Below, in pieces: positions 35,201 through 47,740 of a stretch of DNA of 64,000 bases (positions within the stretch are counted from its first letter, which is position 1; every line of letters begins with the position of its first letter). Where the stretch lies: positions 930,001 through 994,000 of the forward strand of contig OZ316894.1 in the NCBI GenBank assembly GCA_973895155.1, read 5' to 3'. Position numbers and translations under genes: made by a program. The stretch is from Marsupella aquatica (lineage: Eukaryota > Marchantiophyta). The notes under the pieces are model-generated. The model ran no database searches, was not told where the DNA came from, and saw nothing but the letters and a program-made list of their open reading frames with translations.

Positions 35201-36403
35201 AACCCAGTAAAGAGGAAAGACTGTCCAATGGCGGGACCAATTTAACCTGTGCTCTAAGTGATAACACGCGACACGCAACAGCGGGATCCGCCCCAAGATG
35301 TCTCCGTTTCAAGTTTGCAAACTTTCCTAGCAAATTGGGTTTCAAGAAAGATCCACATGGTGACTCAACTATACCGTAATTTATGGCATTCAAGCCTATG
35401 GCCTTCGTCCTGCAAAGGTCGTGCTCTCACTACTGTTGCAAAATGATTGTATCGATCATGTATACAATCTAAAAATGAATTGGATGGAAACGGTTGACCA
35501 AACAGTGGAGAGAAACCAGCCTGTTGATGCTCTTGACATTTGCATATGCGACAGGACGTTGGAACTAGCTAACCCACAAACGACATGAGAACTCGCTACT
35601 CCTTCAAACTGGAACTGAAAGGTCTAACTGTTCAACATCTATGCTAGCTTCTCTGCAGCTTGACACTAGAATACCCCGTAAACAGCAATTACGTCTTAGA
35701 CAGACAGAATTCTTGATTACAAGGTCAATTGTATCGAGACTAGATTATTTCCCAGGCAATTTGCGGGAAGCAACTACATTTCCACGCTGTTTGCACTGTG
35801 GGGCGGTGAGAATCGGGCTATAGCCGGTTCTAGTGAATGGGGATTGTATGATACAATAAATTGAGTCGCAGTTCTTGCTCTCTACCAATACAGGAGAACA
35901 TTCTCAGGCGACGACTTGATCCTTTCCACAGCTTGTAGGATAGAACACTGTGAAGGTTTCACCTAGTCCACCGAGCTGGCAATGTAGCTGGTGACTCGGA
36001 ACTACCACTCCTGCTTTGATTTCTCAGCTGCGTGGGAGGTAGTTGAGATTGAAGCAACATTCTAAAGACCGCTAAGAAAGTCAAATTTCAGGCCTACTCA
36101 CTGAAATCTGCAGCACTGTCCATCTGCCAGGTGCTCCTTTGTCCGTGTCGAAGCACTGCTAGGGTCCGCGTGATCTGCTCCCAGCTTGATTTACAATAAC
36201 GTCGCTATCTCGAACGGCAGTCCACCAAAGGCAATTGTTCATTTCCATTGAGCAGAGAAATATCTTGTTCCGTTCTAAGAATTCGTGGTTCTGCAAACAT
36301 GGCGAAATCGTCGAGCTTTCGGCTGTGCGGGCAATTCTTGAAGAAGGGTACGCAGGCCGCGGCCACCGTTCTTCGATTTCGTCCATGCCATAAGTTCTGC
36401 CAT

Positions 36404-38037
36404 TTATTCAGGAGTTCTTCGAACTGCTACCCGGCCTCCTCCTGCCTTGACTTGTTGCATGCCAGTTTGGCTCCGTCGCTGCCTTTTGAGACCATCTCCA
36501 TCGACGCCCTCTTCATCTTCCACCAGCGACGGAGACCTCGTCTTCCTCCTCGCTCTCTGGCTCGTCGCACCATCTCGAGCAAATTCCCCTTCGTCCTCTC
36601 CCACCAATTGAAAACTCTTCCCTCTCGGCATCTGCTTTGTCTGACCATCTTGATCATCTCCGTTTTCATCTATTTCCACCAATTGAACACTTGAATTCCT
36701 CCCCTGCTCAGACGAATCCTCTGGCTTTTGCTCGTCAGAACTTAGCTGCTGCTGCCGGGCGTCGCGACATCGCATGACTTTCAATCGCTTTGTCATGGTA
36801 GCCGACATGGCATGATTTATAAAAGGACGTTGCGCTCGGTACATCATAAAATGCTGATCCTTTATGTTATCCAGAGCCACTAAGTATGCAGTTTGGGTCT
36901 CCAAGGGGGCAGGCATTGACGGATCTCGAAGCTCATACTGCAAACGCCATGTGATGGTGCTTGAGCTCTCTCCAAGGACTTCGTGGGGGATCACGTTGAT
37001 GAACATAAAATAGAGGTGGTAGCGTTTGTGATACCTTCCACCGACACATCTCGCAGCGTACATACGGGATTTCTCATCCCTGACTTCTACTTTGTGGATC
37101 AGGTACCTTTCATCGGTTGTATCTGGAAACAAAGATAATTGTTCACAGACTGGTGACAAACCACCATCAGACACCAATGTTAGATTTCGATACGGAGAAT
37201 CAATATAGCGAAAACAACGGAATAGAGAATTTGGTGCACGCACAGAAAGGCATAGTCCGGACGTCAGTTCCTCCACTGGGATTGTAAGAACTTCTGCAAC
37301 AAGCCCTGGAAGCTAAATACACTTTGGGACATCCACTTAACGACTGCTGTTTTTCACGAGTGCCGGCGATAGAGCTGTTCTAAGCCAGGTGCATAGATAT
37401 AACGACAACAGAACTTCACAAATTACCACCTGTTTCTTTCCCTTTCCCCTACCTTGTCAACTCCAAAATCCCACTTTCATTCACTATTTCGCTAAAATGA
37501 ATCTTTCGGATGTTTTTGAGGCATGACCCGGATCTTTCAAAGTAAAATTAGCATTCAATAAAAATCAGCCCGCTGGTGGGATTAGTATTCCCTATCCAAG
37601 CAATATTGGAGCTTTTTTCCAACTGCCAGCTACACCGCTAACTGAAGCTTAAGGAATCCGGAAATTAACTCACATTTCACGGAGTAATTTGCGAGGTAGA
37701 CACTTCCAATGGCTCCATCACCCTCAAGGTAATCAAAGTAAGCAAGGACGCCTTTGCCGCGAGCCAGATTGGCGATGTTCCTGTGGTCGCGAATGTTCTC
37801 CCAAGCTGCTGAAACCGGCACATCACGCAACTCCTTAGAAAATTGCAGGAACTGCGGACCGGACTTCTTATCCAATTTTACCTTTCGAAAACTTGCTCCA
37901 GTCAGCTTCGGCGCCGCCCTGCTGTCGATTTCGAACGAACCTGAGGACTCGACCAAGGAGCCCGAGTCCGACTCCGTCATTGAGTAGGGCAAGGACTCGG
38001 TATCAGAACTGTCAATATTCATCGAGTGTTGATCCAT
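36404..38037 (-). CDS. Bet v 1/SRPBCC-like protein with acidic repeat tail, two exons: complement(36404..37122, 37674..38037)
   Basis: Exon 1 (ATG at 38037) ends at donor AAAT|GTGAGT; exon 2 starts after the acceptor tttgtttccag. The 551-bp intron is in phase 1 and gives 360 residues. Residues 60-245 look like one SRPBCC (Bet v 1/START-type) fold: SKELRDVPVSAAWENIRD resembles the opening strand and helix, YFDYLEGDGAIGSVYLANYS the Gly-rich GDG-GSV loop and strand, then KVEVRDEKSRMYAARCVGG, INVIP and STITWRLQYEL the following strands. Such folds bind hydrophobic ligands (hormones, alkaloids, lipids). An N-terminal serine/acid-rich segment (1-45) precedes it. The tail (248-360) is charged and holds three repeats with LV-(E/G)-x-DE-G (positions 266-281, 291-306, 318-332), ending in a basic stretch. 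Assignment to the superfamily is by pattern only; the ligand and the exact subfamily are unknown. Confidence 0.6.
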
Positions 38038-38039
38038 GA

Positions 38040-39380
38040 CTGCGCTCTGGAGCAACCGCTTCTGGGTGTGGCAAGTACAGTTTGCTCAATCAGGGACCTT
38101 CCTTCATGCGAAATTGACATACGGGAAGAAGCAGGTAATGGCTCACCATCCACCCTAGTCGATATAGTGTTCCCAATGAAAATGCAACTGCAATCGAATG
38201 CGTTGTTCAAGAGAAAAGGGATACCGTGTGACCAGTCAATTTCATCAACGAGAAGCTCCGTTTGTGATCGCCCACGCGGCGTCGGGTCAGTCAGCACTGC
38301 GAACAATGAGTACCCAGAGGAGTCCCTGAGGGCACAATCACAGACTCCTCCGCAGCGGAATGCTGTCAGCCCAAAATTTCCCTGCTCCCACGATGAATGT
38401 TTCACACGGAGGTTCTTACCATTGTTTGACCCTAAAACCAGGTGAGCAAAGATTCTCGTCGGCCCTATTCAACGCCGCATCCTCGATCTATTCAGCCTAC
38501 CGCAGCACACTTTCAGCTGGAGCTTAGCTTTGAGGCCACAGAAGGCGACTGTATCATGACGTGCTAGTGCAGCAAGCACTGAGTCCTCTGCGGGTGGATC
38601 TCAACATCCATGGCCCCAGATTCTCACATTAAGTCTCCAATTCTCCGCAATATCCGATATGCTTTGAAGGCTAAGCACAAGAATACATTTCCTCGTCTGA
38701 TTCTAGCTCCTGGTGAGTTGCAAGTCTCCTACGAATTTCAGAATCGCACTCAGGTGGAATCCCCTTCATGCTACCACTGTCCGCTCAGTTGGTGCTATGA
38801 AATGAAGAAGAATTTGGGAATGACGTCACCGATTTCCAAAGGTGAAGTACTCCAGCACACGACGGCGCGGCAACTGGGTAATCCTCTGGAGCTGGAAATC
38901 AGGAGAGCAGAGGAATGCAGTGGTGACAGCATCAATGCCCCTATCCTCGATGCCCTATTTCTTCAATGCCCGAGCTCTTCCCATGCTGTAAAGAATCTGC
39001 AGAAAGGTACTCCCCATTGGCTGACACTACTACCGTCTCGTCGCCAGGTGATCTGGAAATCTCGCGTGGGCAGGCAGCTCCTGCATTCGCGATGTTTATC
39101 AAGCTCCCAAGCTCTTTCCCAGTCAGAGCTCAGCTATGTGTACAGCAAAAGAACGTCACCGTTTCCACTAGTGAGGAGCCGAAGAGTGGAGAACGCCCTC
39201 TTCAAGCTTTAGCTTCTGATGGACGATTATTCCCTTCCTCTCCGATTCCCCATGATATGCGCTTCACCCGTTTCCAACCAGACACCTTGCAATCCCAGAG
39301 CTTCGAGGAAATCGGGGAAACCACGATTGTGCAAGTTGTCGGCCTAGTGCCCAAGTTCCAGACCGACCAAAATTAGTAAC
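38040..39380 (+). other. Cluster of overlapping unidentified frames
   Basis: Plus-strand frames 38026-38445, 38610-39212 and 38966-39376 have codon use that looks less random than in the repeat regions, and the first ends near a donor-like ACCAG|GTGAGC. I could not build an in-phase spliced model: candidate acceptors tested by eye run into stops. No family is recognised. The stretch may be the divergent promoter and leader of the Bet v 1-like gene, or an unrecognised spliced gene. Confidence 0.25.
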
Positions 39381-40207
39381 TATTCCCACTTCGCTTCAAT
39401 CTCCATCACCTCTCTCTCTCTCTTTCGCTTCCTCAATGTTTACAACTCGCTGTCAAAAAACCTTTCCTGATCTGCCTGCGCTCTGCACGGGATGTCCCCA
39501 CTCCATCGCCATAGGCCTGTTCTCGAGCTCTGTTGTACGGAGCACCACAGCGGATGGCTTTTTCTATCCTTAATCTATTCAGTGGTCAGCATTTTCCTTT
39601 TTGCAATGTCGGTTTGGGCTACTCTCAATTGGCTCTAGATTTCAGCCGATTCTCCATGTGCATTTTCCGGGATTAAAGTTTGATTGGCAGCTGCTACACT
39701 CGATTTCGGTGCCAAGATTCTCCCCCCATCGATTCGTTCCCCTTTTTCATTCATCATCACCCTTTCAGGATGTCGCTGGAAGGGCTAATAATAATAAAAA
39801 GAAGTGCTGGAAAGGAGGCTGGACCAGGGAACGCGCTCCATTGTGCTTTATGGGCCCATTTTTAGTAAATCCGTCCCTTTGCCAAGGAAAATCAAACTTG
39901 GGTTACCACTTGAATTGTTTGATCCCCACCTAGGTGGGCACTTACTGTGCCCAGTACTCTGCGGAGGAGTCCATGGAGCGCACCATCACCACACAAAAGT
40001 TCACCTACCCTTTGCATATATACCAAGCGAAGTCCTGCTGATTAATAATGCAATCCCTAATGAGGCCTGTACTGCAGTTTGCAAGAGAAGAATATCATCT
40101 TGGGTGTTGTCCCCATTTCGTGGGCCACCCTCTTTGAATTTCAATGAATTTCAATTTGATGTTTCAAAGCAAAGAAAGAAAAGAATATCATAGTTGTGGG
40201 AGTGTTA

Positions 40208-40366
40208 GAGCACTCCCATAGGTGCACACCAAACAGTCCTGCCCGGGAAGATTTTGGGGGTACACAGATGATGGCACAGTGGGGGCTCAAAAATGGCCCG
40301 CCAGCTGGCCTTGCTATACTCACTCCCGCCGGACCGATAGTGACACTGGGACTCCTGGGAATGCTT
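40208..40366. mobile_element. MITE, 159 bp, TTA target site duplication
   Basis: The left end gagcactcccatagg and the right end (opposite strand) aagcattcccaggag match at 11 of 15 positions, and TTA flanks both sides. It belongs to the same broad type as 32512-32912. The left boundary sits inside a small palindrome (tgggagtg...cactccca, 40197-40218). Confidence 0.5.
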
Positions 40367-41549
40367 TTACACTGTTGTGAGTTTGCCCTTTTTTGGTGGA
40401 TTAGAGTTTGTTCCTTCTTTGTGAGTAAGGTATTCAGTTCAAAAAACTTCTTTGCATTACTTTTAATCTGGCCCATCAAATCAATGACTGGGAGTCATGT
40501 TGTTCTCTCAAGTTTCTATCTCCACCTAGACTGAGTGTGACCATCTTCCCATGAAAGGAACGCTTGGTTGCTTTACTTGAATAGAAGCACGGTTCTTTAT
40601 TCCAATGGAATGCACTGTGGACGCTATTCAAATTCAGGTTGAAACTACCTTTCCCTTTAAAGCGCCACTGTCCCCGAACCAAAACCTGGTGGATCCAGGT
40701 TACTGCAATAAACCAAAAATTAACTCAAAACAGTAAAAAAAATGCTCTATTTTGTCCTCCCCGAACTTGGTGGACAGTGGTGGTTTAAAGCTATTTTCAG
40801 ATTGAGTACTCCTGGTGTCCTATTCAGGGAAGAAAGTAGTCTAAGTTGAATGTCTTACGGGTAATCAGGTCACCTTTTCCTTGAACCCGTGACCAGACTA
40901 CTATTGTGGGTGCTTAGTACAACAAGCACTATATTGAATTTTATGGCCAAGTAAAAAAAAAATTGAACAAAAAAGTCTAGACAAGCATAGAAGGAGGGTG
41001 TGTTTACTTATTAGCAAAGACTCAATAGTACAAAAGGTGAAGTGATGGGTTTTCTCTGGCGGAGACTTGCATCTGGTCATGCAGCTGTTTGTGTAGGGTG
41101 GGGTTTCTCCATTCCCCATCCCAGCAAAATTGAAGGGAAACCCAAAAATGCTATCTGAGGAGTTGTTGACTCAACTATTTGGTTGTCAAACTATGTCTTG
41201 TAAGAAAACCATTAGCTCCAAACTAAACAACAATACAGAACATTAGAACACTCAATCTTACACTACACCAACAAGACACCACGACGAAGAAATTCCTGAA
41301 GGATCCATAGCTCATGACAAGGTACATGTGAAGAATGAAGGAGAGCTCCAACCTACACCCCCCAAGGGGAACTAAGATTGATGTGTGGGCATAAATAAAT
41401 GGATCTTATCCTACACTAAACCAAGGGTCAACTAACTCTAGTAAGGCCAAACTAACTAAAGTCGGGAACTCAAGTCAATTCCTAACATGTCTCACGTACA
41501 TACCTGCACTACTAGATCTAGGCAATAGTTATCAATAATCTTCTAGCCG

Positions 41550-41763
41550 ATTTTAAGTACATTCACACTAAAGATGTTCTAATTTACAATACTACCATTA
41601 GTTTATTTGGTATTTACAAATATGCCACCATTTTTGTATTTGGTTCCCTTGGTTATGTTGTTGAACTTATTGTCTATAAACAAACCATGGCATATTTGTA
41701 AGTACAAAAAAACTCTGCCACTATTGGCAATTGGAGCATCTTTAGTGACAAAATATTTACAAG
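41550..41763. mobile_element. Fold-back MITE, copy B
   Basis: Same order and length as copy A at 16528: a left end with ttttaagtacattcacactaaagat, a middle with accatt and ggttccc, and a right end with catctttagtgacaaaatat. The ends form imperfect inverted repeats of about 30 bp. No coding capacity. Confidence 0.65.
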
Positions 41764-41786
41764 TTGAATATTCTAAACATGCAAAT

Positions 41787-42465
41787 CAGTCCTAAAAAGC
41801 CACAACATAAGTTTTATAAGTCACCACCTACCTACTAACCTTGGCTGTTGTCTAAGGTTTAGGGTTGGACAAGCTTATAGTCAAACCCTCAGTCCTAATC
41901 TCTAAATTTGCTATTGTTGTTAGGGGGAGCAAAATCCCACGTGAAGATTAAGACCAAACAAACAGGGCTTCTGAGAAATTTCCCGGTTGAGGTGACTCAA
42001 AATCTCAATTACAAAATGGGCTGAAATTTTCAGGTTCAAATTTATTGCAAAAAAAAAGTCCAGGTTGCCACACAAAACAAGAATCCCAGACAACATCATG
42101 TCTCCACTGGTTAAATCAAACCAGTCCTAAAAAGCCACAAATTAAGTTTTATAAGTCACCACCTACCTACTAACCTTGGCTGTTGTCTAAGGTTTAGGGT
42201 TGGACAAGCTTATAGTCAAACCCTCAGTCCTAATCTCTAAATTTGCTATTGTTGTTAGGGGGAGGCAAAATCCCACGTGAGGATTAAGGCCAAACAAACA
42301 GGGCTTCTGAGAAATTTCCCGGTTGAGGTGACTCAAAATCTCAATTACAAAATGGGATGAAATTTTCAAGTTCAAATTTATTGCAATAAAAAGTCCAGGT
42401 TGGCACACAAAACAAGAATCCCAGACAACATCAGCATTAGAATCATGTCTCCACTGGTTAAATCA
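41787..42465. repeat. 335-bp tandem duplication
   Basis: Unit 1 begins with cagtcctaaaaagcc at 41787 and unit 2 at 42122; both contain taaggtttagggttgg, tcccacgtga.gatta and cagggcttctgagaaatt. Unit 2 has a ~12-bp insertion (agcattagaatc) near its end. High identity implies a recent origin. It abuts the fold-back MITE on the left and a SINE-like copy on the right. Confidence 0.85.
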
Positions 42466-42482
42466 ATGAGCGAAGCAAAAAT

Positions 42483-42690
42483 GTGCCAGCGGTGTGGTCA
42501 GTTGGCCTGGACATTAGTGTGGAATCCAGAGGTGTCAGGTTCATCCCCTGTCCACACACAAGTGATGTGGAGAGCTTTGTGTGGATTGGGTGTAGTGGTG
42601 GCTTCTGGCTAGATACTTTTGAAAGTACTAATCTCCCCTTCCTGGTACGGGTCCTGTGGGGTATCAACCCCCCTTGTGGGCTACTCTACA
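42483..42690 (+). mobile_element. tRNA-derived SINE-like copy
   Basis: An A-box-like tggtcagttgg at about 42495 and a B-box-like ggttcatcccc at about 42538 are spaced as in a tRNA-derived pol III promoter, followed by a tail sharing gtggagagc and gggtgtagtgg with the 27.2-kb copy. An A-rich stretch follows. It does not fold into a complete tRNA that I can draw, so it is not called a tRNA gene. Confidence 0.5.
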
Positions 42691-42759
42691 ATGGTGCAAA
42701 CTACAAAATAAAACGTCCTCTATTGAATGGGTCTACCTTTGCCTTTCAAGGCTAATAAA

Positions 42760-45700
42760 TAAATAAATGCACCAATGCTCAATAAACAAAGGATAAGCAA
42801 AGTTGACCCAACAAGTACTCGTCATTATCTGCAGAAACACGCAAGCTATCAGATAACTTCGCAGAAATCCTCTTCACTCAAGCCCATCACTGCATGGCAT
42901 GAGCACACTCTACAGTGTGCCCTGAGTTTGGCTTAAAAAGTTGAAGTTGTACTTAATTCTTGTATATTTCATTTTTAAATTCTAAATCCAGATTCTCCAA
43001 CCCACATTCTTTGTTTCCGACCGACATTTGTGTCTGCACGAAGGCATGGCTCAAACTGATGTGGAAAATGCAAGAAAAAGGAAGATCCCATCAAAAACTC
43101 AGGTCATCCCTATATGCATCTTTAAATAGTATACTAAAGGTAGGGGTTTTGTCAATCACGGAACAAGTTACTTGTACAAGACACATTCATTAAAAATATA
43201 TCTCTGAGATGCTACCGTACAGGGTCCTTCTAGCATTCTTTTCAGTGCAATATTTTTTTTAGATTCCACCTCTCCAAAAAAGTCTTTGGTGCTTTTGGCA
43301 AACATTCACTAGGTTTTTGTCTTCGGTTTGTCACTTTCTAACCTAGCCACATACACCATTATCCAGAATGTAATGGTTATCCTATCCAGGGAGATCTGTC
43401 AGTCAAAAATAAATCTAGAAAATGTGTATATGGAATCTTCCTAGCATTTTCTCTTGCCCAGAGGATGACATTGGCCTCCAATGGTACTTGAAACTGCTGC
43501 TAATGCAAAGTATTTGTTAGTCTTAGAAGGCTCGCAATTGTTTCAAGGTTACTCCATATTTTCCACTCTACAATAAGACTGGCAGGAATTTTGGAAGGTG
43601 GTTTGGGAGGGCAGCACAAGCAGGTTCCATATTGCCCAGCCATGTTAGAGCACCAAATGGATTGATCACCTAATCCCAAGGCTGGACCAAAAGATGATCT
43701 AGAAACACACCATAAGACATGTCTGGAATCGGTTTCCTTTGTGTGCAGCTAGCCATAGCTCAAGCACCAGTGGTGCCAACTTTTACACGCTTATATAAGA
43801 GCAAACATCACTTCAAAGTAGAGCAGGTAGGGGCTTCAATTCTATAGAAAACAACATCGGGCTGAAAAAGCCTACATAAATGTCTATATCTTGAAAGAAA
43901 GATTATGAAAGACATAGCCCACTACTTCACACCTGAAATAGTTTGAACTTTCTTTTGAATTTTTTTTGGGGGGGAGGCATGGAGGGCTGAGTTAAAACCA
44001 TGACAAGCCTAAAAGGAAACATTAGGCCAATTTTCTGTTTCATCATTTTTTGTTTGTTTGGGGGTATAGCCTAATGCTCAATGACGCATCTGCTTCATGA
44101 ACTCTAGTGTATGAATATTTCTTTTCTTTTCTTTTCTTTTCTTTTCTTTTCTTTTCTTTTCTTTTCTTTTCTTTTCTTTTCTTTTCTTTTCTTTTCTTTT
44201 CTTTTCTTTTCTTTTCTTTTCTTTTCTTTGCATCAAGGACTAAGAACCCTAATGAATGGTCAGTGTCCCCTTCTTACTTTGACAATGATTAGAGCTGTGA
44301 GTTTTAAATGTTTCCAGAGGTCCAAAGCCTGCATATTGCAATAAGGATGTCTCAAAATCCTAGCGTTCACAGTTTGTAACTCCTGAGTTATGACTTACGA
44401 CCACAAGTCTAACTTATGGACTCCGAGTTTCAAGTTCCATACCTTTTGGCCATAAGCTATAGCTGTAAGGGAAGGCTAGACGAAAGAAAAAAAAATTCAA
44501 TTATTTTTCATTTCACTATGAAGAAAATACAGTCCAAGTGCGCTTGCCAAAGCCATTGACCATGAAAGTTGAGAGCCCCTACGTGGAACAAGTTATGATA
44601 AAATAACGTTTCAGCTTATGATTGCGGAGACACATTTTGGAACATTCCAAATAGGAGGGCATATGATGATGCTGGAAGGATTTGGGGGCACAGCCACACA
44701 GCACAAAAGGGGCCAGGTTATATTTATTATTATATAAATTATAAATATAAATAAAGGAGAACGGGCCTTTTTTAACCACAGACCCATGTTTTGTCCCCCT
44801 AGTCAGTCGACCCCTAGAAAATAGATGCAATAGAATAAAGTAGCAAGGTCAGATCAACGACAATCTATAATGCAAAACCCAACCAGTTTGGTCCTACCAG
44901 TTAGCCCGCGGATACTTATTTGGAACAATTTTTACTTACCCATGTGGAAAATGAGGTGTCAGGTTTTGTATGGCCTTTACTGCACTTTGGGAACCAAAGC
45001 AGGCGGAAAGCAAAATTTATGCTGAGAGAAAATTTCCTGGGTAGATTTTCTTTTGAATATTTTATGTATAAAGCTGCTCATGACATGATTGTAGCCCTAC
45101 AGGACAACCATAATAGACTATGCTAAGGGTGGCTTTACAAGACTTGGTTGGGGCACTTGCGACTTTTATCTACCAAAGCAAACTGGGGCGTCACTTCTTC
45201 TTCTCAACATAGACTCCACACCTACTGTAAGATAGTTTGGACAGAAATTTAATAAATTCCTCTAATGTAGGAACGAAATGTTACAAATCTTTCAACCATC
45301 TCTAGAGGTGATCCAAAGTTCTACACAAAATACTCCAGATCAGCATTTACTTAAGCTTACTGTTTGGAATGGGCCCCCAATTCTTATAAAGTCAACTACA
45401 ACCCTTTCCACTCCTGTACTTCAGATTTAATCTCGGAGAGAATATAAGTAAAACTATGGGCCCCCCACATTTTGTAAAGCTTTTAATATGCTTTTGAGAT
45501 TTTCTAAAAATACTCTTTGGAGAAAGCTTAAATGGAATCATTTAAGCAGCTTGAACGTGCCAATCATTGTGATTTGTGACAATTGAATCATTGCCTTCTT
45601 CGTCTTCAACTTTTTTCTAAACTAGCCTGAGTGCCACTTCTTTGTTGGTAAATAGAGGTGAGGAGGACATTGAAGCCAGCTCTGCCATTTTAGAAACTCT

Positions 45701-46320
45701 GCCATTACACCCATGTCCCCGTCTGTAGGCTTCACTCTAGGCCTTGTGAAGCAGCTTTCAATCATGACTATGTAGTTAGATTGCCAGAAAACAGCACTTA
45801 GTGTAGGTCTGAAGATTGAGAATCTGGAAAAGTAGTCACTAGGGCAAGAACTATATTTTGGGCTATCCTTGCACCCGGGCATTGCAAGATTTGGACTGGG
45901 ATAGTGTTCAAAGATGGTTACTCAAAGCATCGTGATTTTGTATCTGCTCTGATATCTCATAAACGAGCCCTATGCTAGTGCGTTGCACGATGCAAGGAGG
46001 GCCAGCCCATAGGAAGTTGGGCTGGGCATTTATGGGGCAGTGGGAAGCACATATGTGCCAAGGTACACATTTCTTCCATCAATGGTCAGGGAAAACAGTC
46101 AATCAAATCTAATGACTCTGTATCTTTCCCGCCAAGGAGCATTTTTGTATTGGAACAAAGGACAAAAACAGGCATAATCCTTTATTATAGTTGTAGATAA
46201 AAACGGAGTCAGAGCCTTGAGAACACATACAAGGGAGAGTGCACAGAACACAGTTGAACTCCAGAGTCAATTGTAGAACCCTATCTTTAAGGTGACTCCA
46301 AATAATTGCATTAGAGCCAA
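42760..46320. other. Gene-free repeat-poor region
   Basis: No gene recognised apart from meaningless frames over low-complexity DNA. A block near 45975-46005 (ctagtgcgttgcacgatgcaag) resembles Helitron 3'-end sequence, but without a full terminus. Confidence 0.35.
44118..44229. repeat. (TTTTC)n microsatellite, about 22 units
   Basis: An uninterrupted pentanucleotide run over 112 bp. Frames across it (Phe/Leu/Ser repeats) are artefacts of the composition. Confidence 0.97.
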
Positions 46321-46540
46321 AGTTAGCTTGATACAATTGGTGGTCAACATCTGTCCTAAATTGGATGGTTGTCCATGCCCTCTACCCCAACCAGAATTGC
46401 CATATTTTTGCACCATTTGTTCAGGAAGTTAGCTTGAAACAATCTGACAGACAACATCTGGCCTGATTTCACCATTGGATGGTTTTCCATGTCCTCTACT
46501 CTAACCACAACACCCTTGACATGGGTTGGGTCTCTAACTT
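46321..46540. repeat. Imperfect tandem duplication, about 107-bp period
   Basis: Two units share agttagcttga.acaat, caacatctg.cct, attggatggtt.tccatg.cctctac and aacca.aa. They differ by several substitutions and small indels, so the duplication is older than most others here. Confidence 0.65.
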
Positions 46541-47205
46541 TTCTCCCAATCTGCCCCCTCCTGGTTGGCTGGCCCACTTCCCCATCCCCCAGAATCAAGG
46601 GGGAGAGAGGTGTAGAGGTTAAGTGGCAGTGCTAAACGCCCAATGATGAAAAACTTGCAAGAGGTTGACAGTTGGATCATTCCAAACTAATCAAAGTTAC
46701 TTTGCTTAGGTAGCAGTGAAAGGATGTGATAATGTAGTAATCAAACAAAAAAGAGTGGCAATGTAGTAAAACACAACGTCACTCAAAACCGTGATAGAGC
46801 TTCTAAACATTGTTGGAGATGTGTTTCTTGAAAATCTCAATATTCCGGTCCTCAATGTCCAGAGTTGGCTAGACCTCCATTCTAGATGTTGTCTCCTTTA
46901 GTGCCTATGTCTAGAATTCTTGATCTCACAACACATTGATATACCTACCAAGAAGTTTGACAGCCAATGACAAGTATTGTAAAACGGTTAAGAACCTTCC
47001 TTGTTCAACTGTGATTTTGAAATTGGTCGATCAAAAACAAAACTTTTATTAGGTATGATTTAACGTTTCTTATTTCAAGTCCAAATTAGAGGTGTGAATT
47101 ATTTCCAACACTTAGAGGATCTCAGCATGCCAATTTGGTGATCAGCGTCTGCCAAACAGAGAGGCTGGAGGTGAATTTTTTCTTTTTCCTTCTCGGATGT
47201 ATACA

Positions 47206-47548
47206 TGTTGAGCATAGATGACACTTGTAACTATAAGCACATGACACATCCAACGCGCAAGTAGTCGACACAAGAGATACGTGGTTCACCTCCTCGAGGC
47301 TACGTCCACGGGAACACACAAGAGAGCTTTACTGAACTCTAAGCCCGTCGGCTATACCAAGTCTCCACAGTGTAAGCTCTCCTCATCTCTCAAGTGGCCC
47401 CATAACAATGAGCCTAAGTTTCACTTATCCAAGCAAACACCGCTTGGCATATAGTGTGCATCCTAGTTAACCTGACCATGTCTCTGACTATGGTTAGACT
47501 AACTATGGTTACATGTCGTAACCCTAGACCTTGAGTAAATACCTAACA
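47206..47548 (-). mobile_element. Solo LTR, Ty1-copia type, 343 bp
   Basis: On the minus strand it begins tgttaggtatttactc and ends catctatgctcaaca, the TG...CA termini of an LTR. Inside it carries the polyadenylation-region motif gagttcagtaaagctc and the cgtggacgtagcctc...ggtgaaccacgtatctctt...gtgtcgact block typical of copia LTR 3' portions. Its flanks ataca and atacg agree in four of five bases, consistent with an aged 5-bp target duplication. No internal region adjoins it. Confidence 0.75.
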
Positions 47549-47633
47549 ATACGACCATCTCTAAAAAGATGAGGTGCGGTCTTGTATTTGCTTTTTGGGA
47601 CTGCTACTTTTGAGCAGGATAATGCTGGCCAAA

Positions 47634-47740
47634 TCTCAGGGTGGTGATTTCCATGGAAGTGGCACATCACGTGCAACAAAGTATAATAAGGTCATTTTAA
47701 TCATTTTTTAGAAAGACTTATTAAGCTGTGAGCAGAATTA
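47634..47740 (-). repeat. Dispersed repeat family R, partial copy 3
   Basis: On the minus strand this matches the right-hand part of the repeats at 19550 and 31390: aaaatgacc, a short T-rich stretch, gcacgtgatgtgccacttcc, and the run to caccctgagatttg. Confidence 0.45.

Noticed and set aside
36248-36694. Plus-strand 148-codon frame
   Set aside because: Antisense shadow of exon 2 of the Bet v 1-like gene.
37123-37290. Extension of the Bet v 1-like exon 2 up to a CAGAAG acceptor at 37290
   Set aside because: It is in phase but inserts about 56 residues in the middle of the fold; the tttgtttccag acceptor at 37123 is also in phase and gives a compact domain.
42483-42560. tRNA gene
   Set aside because: A- and B-box-like motifs are present, but no complete cloverleaf could be drawn and related copies exist; a SINE-like element fits better.
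44107-44344. Phe/Leu/Ser-rich frames at 44107-44344
   Set aside because: They are direct translation of a (TTTTC)n microsatellite.
45970-46010. Second Helitron 3' end (ctagtgcgttgcac)
   Set aside because: Only the hairpin-like core is present; the usual spacing to CTAG is missing and no element follows.
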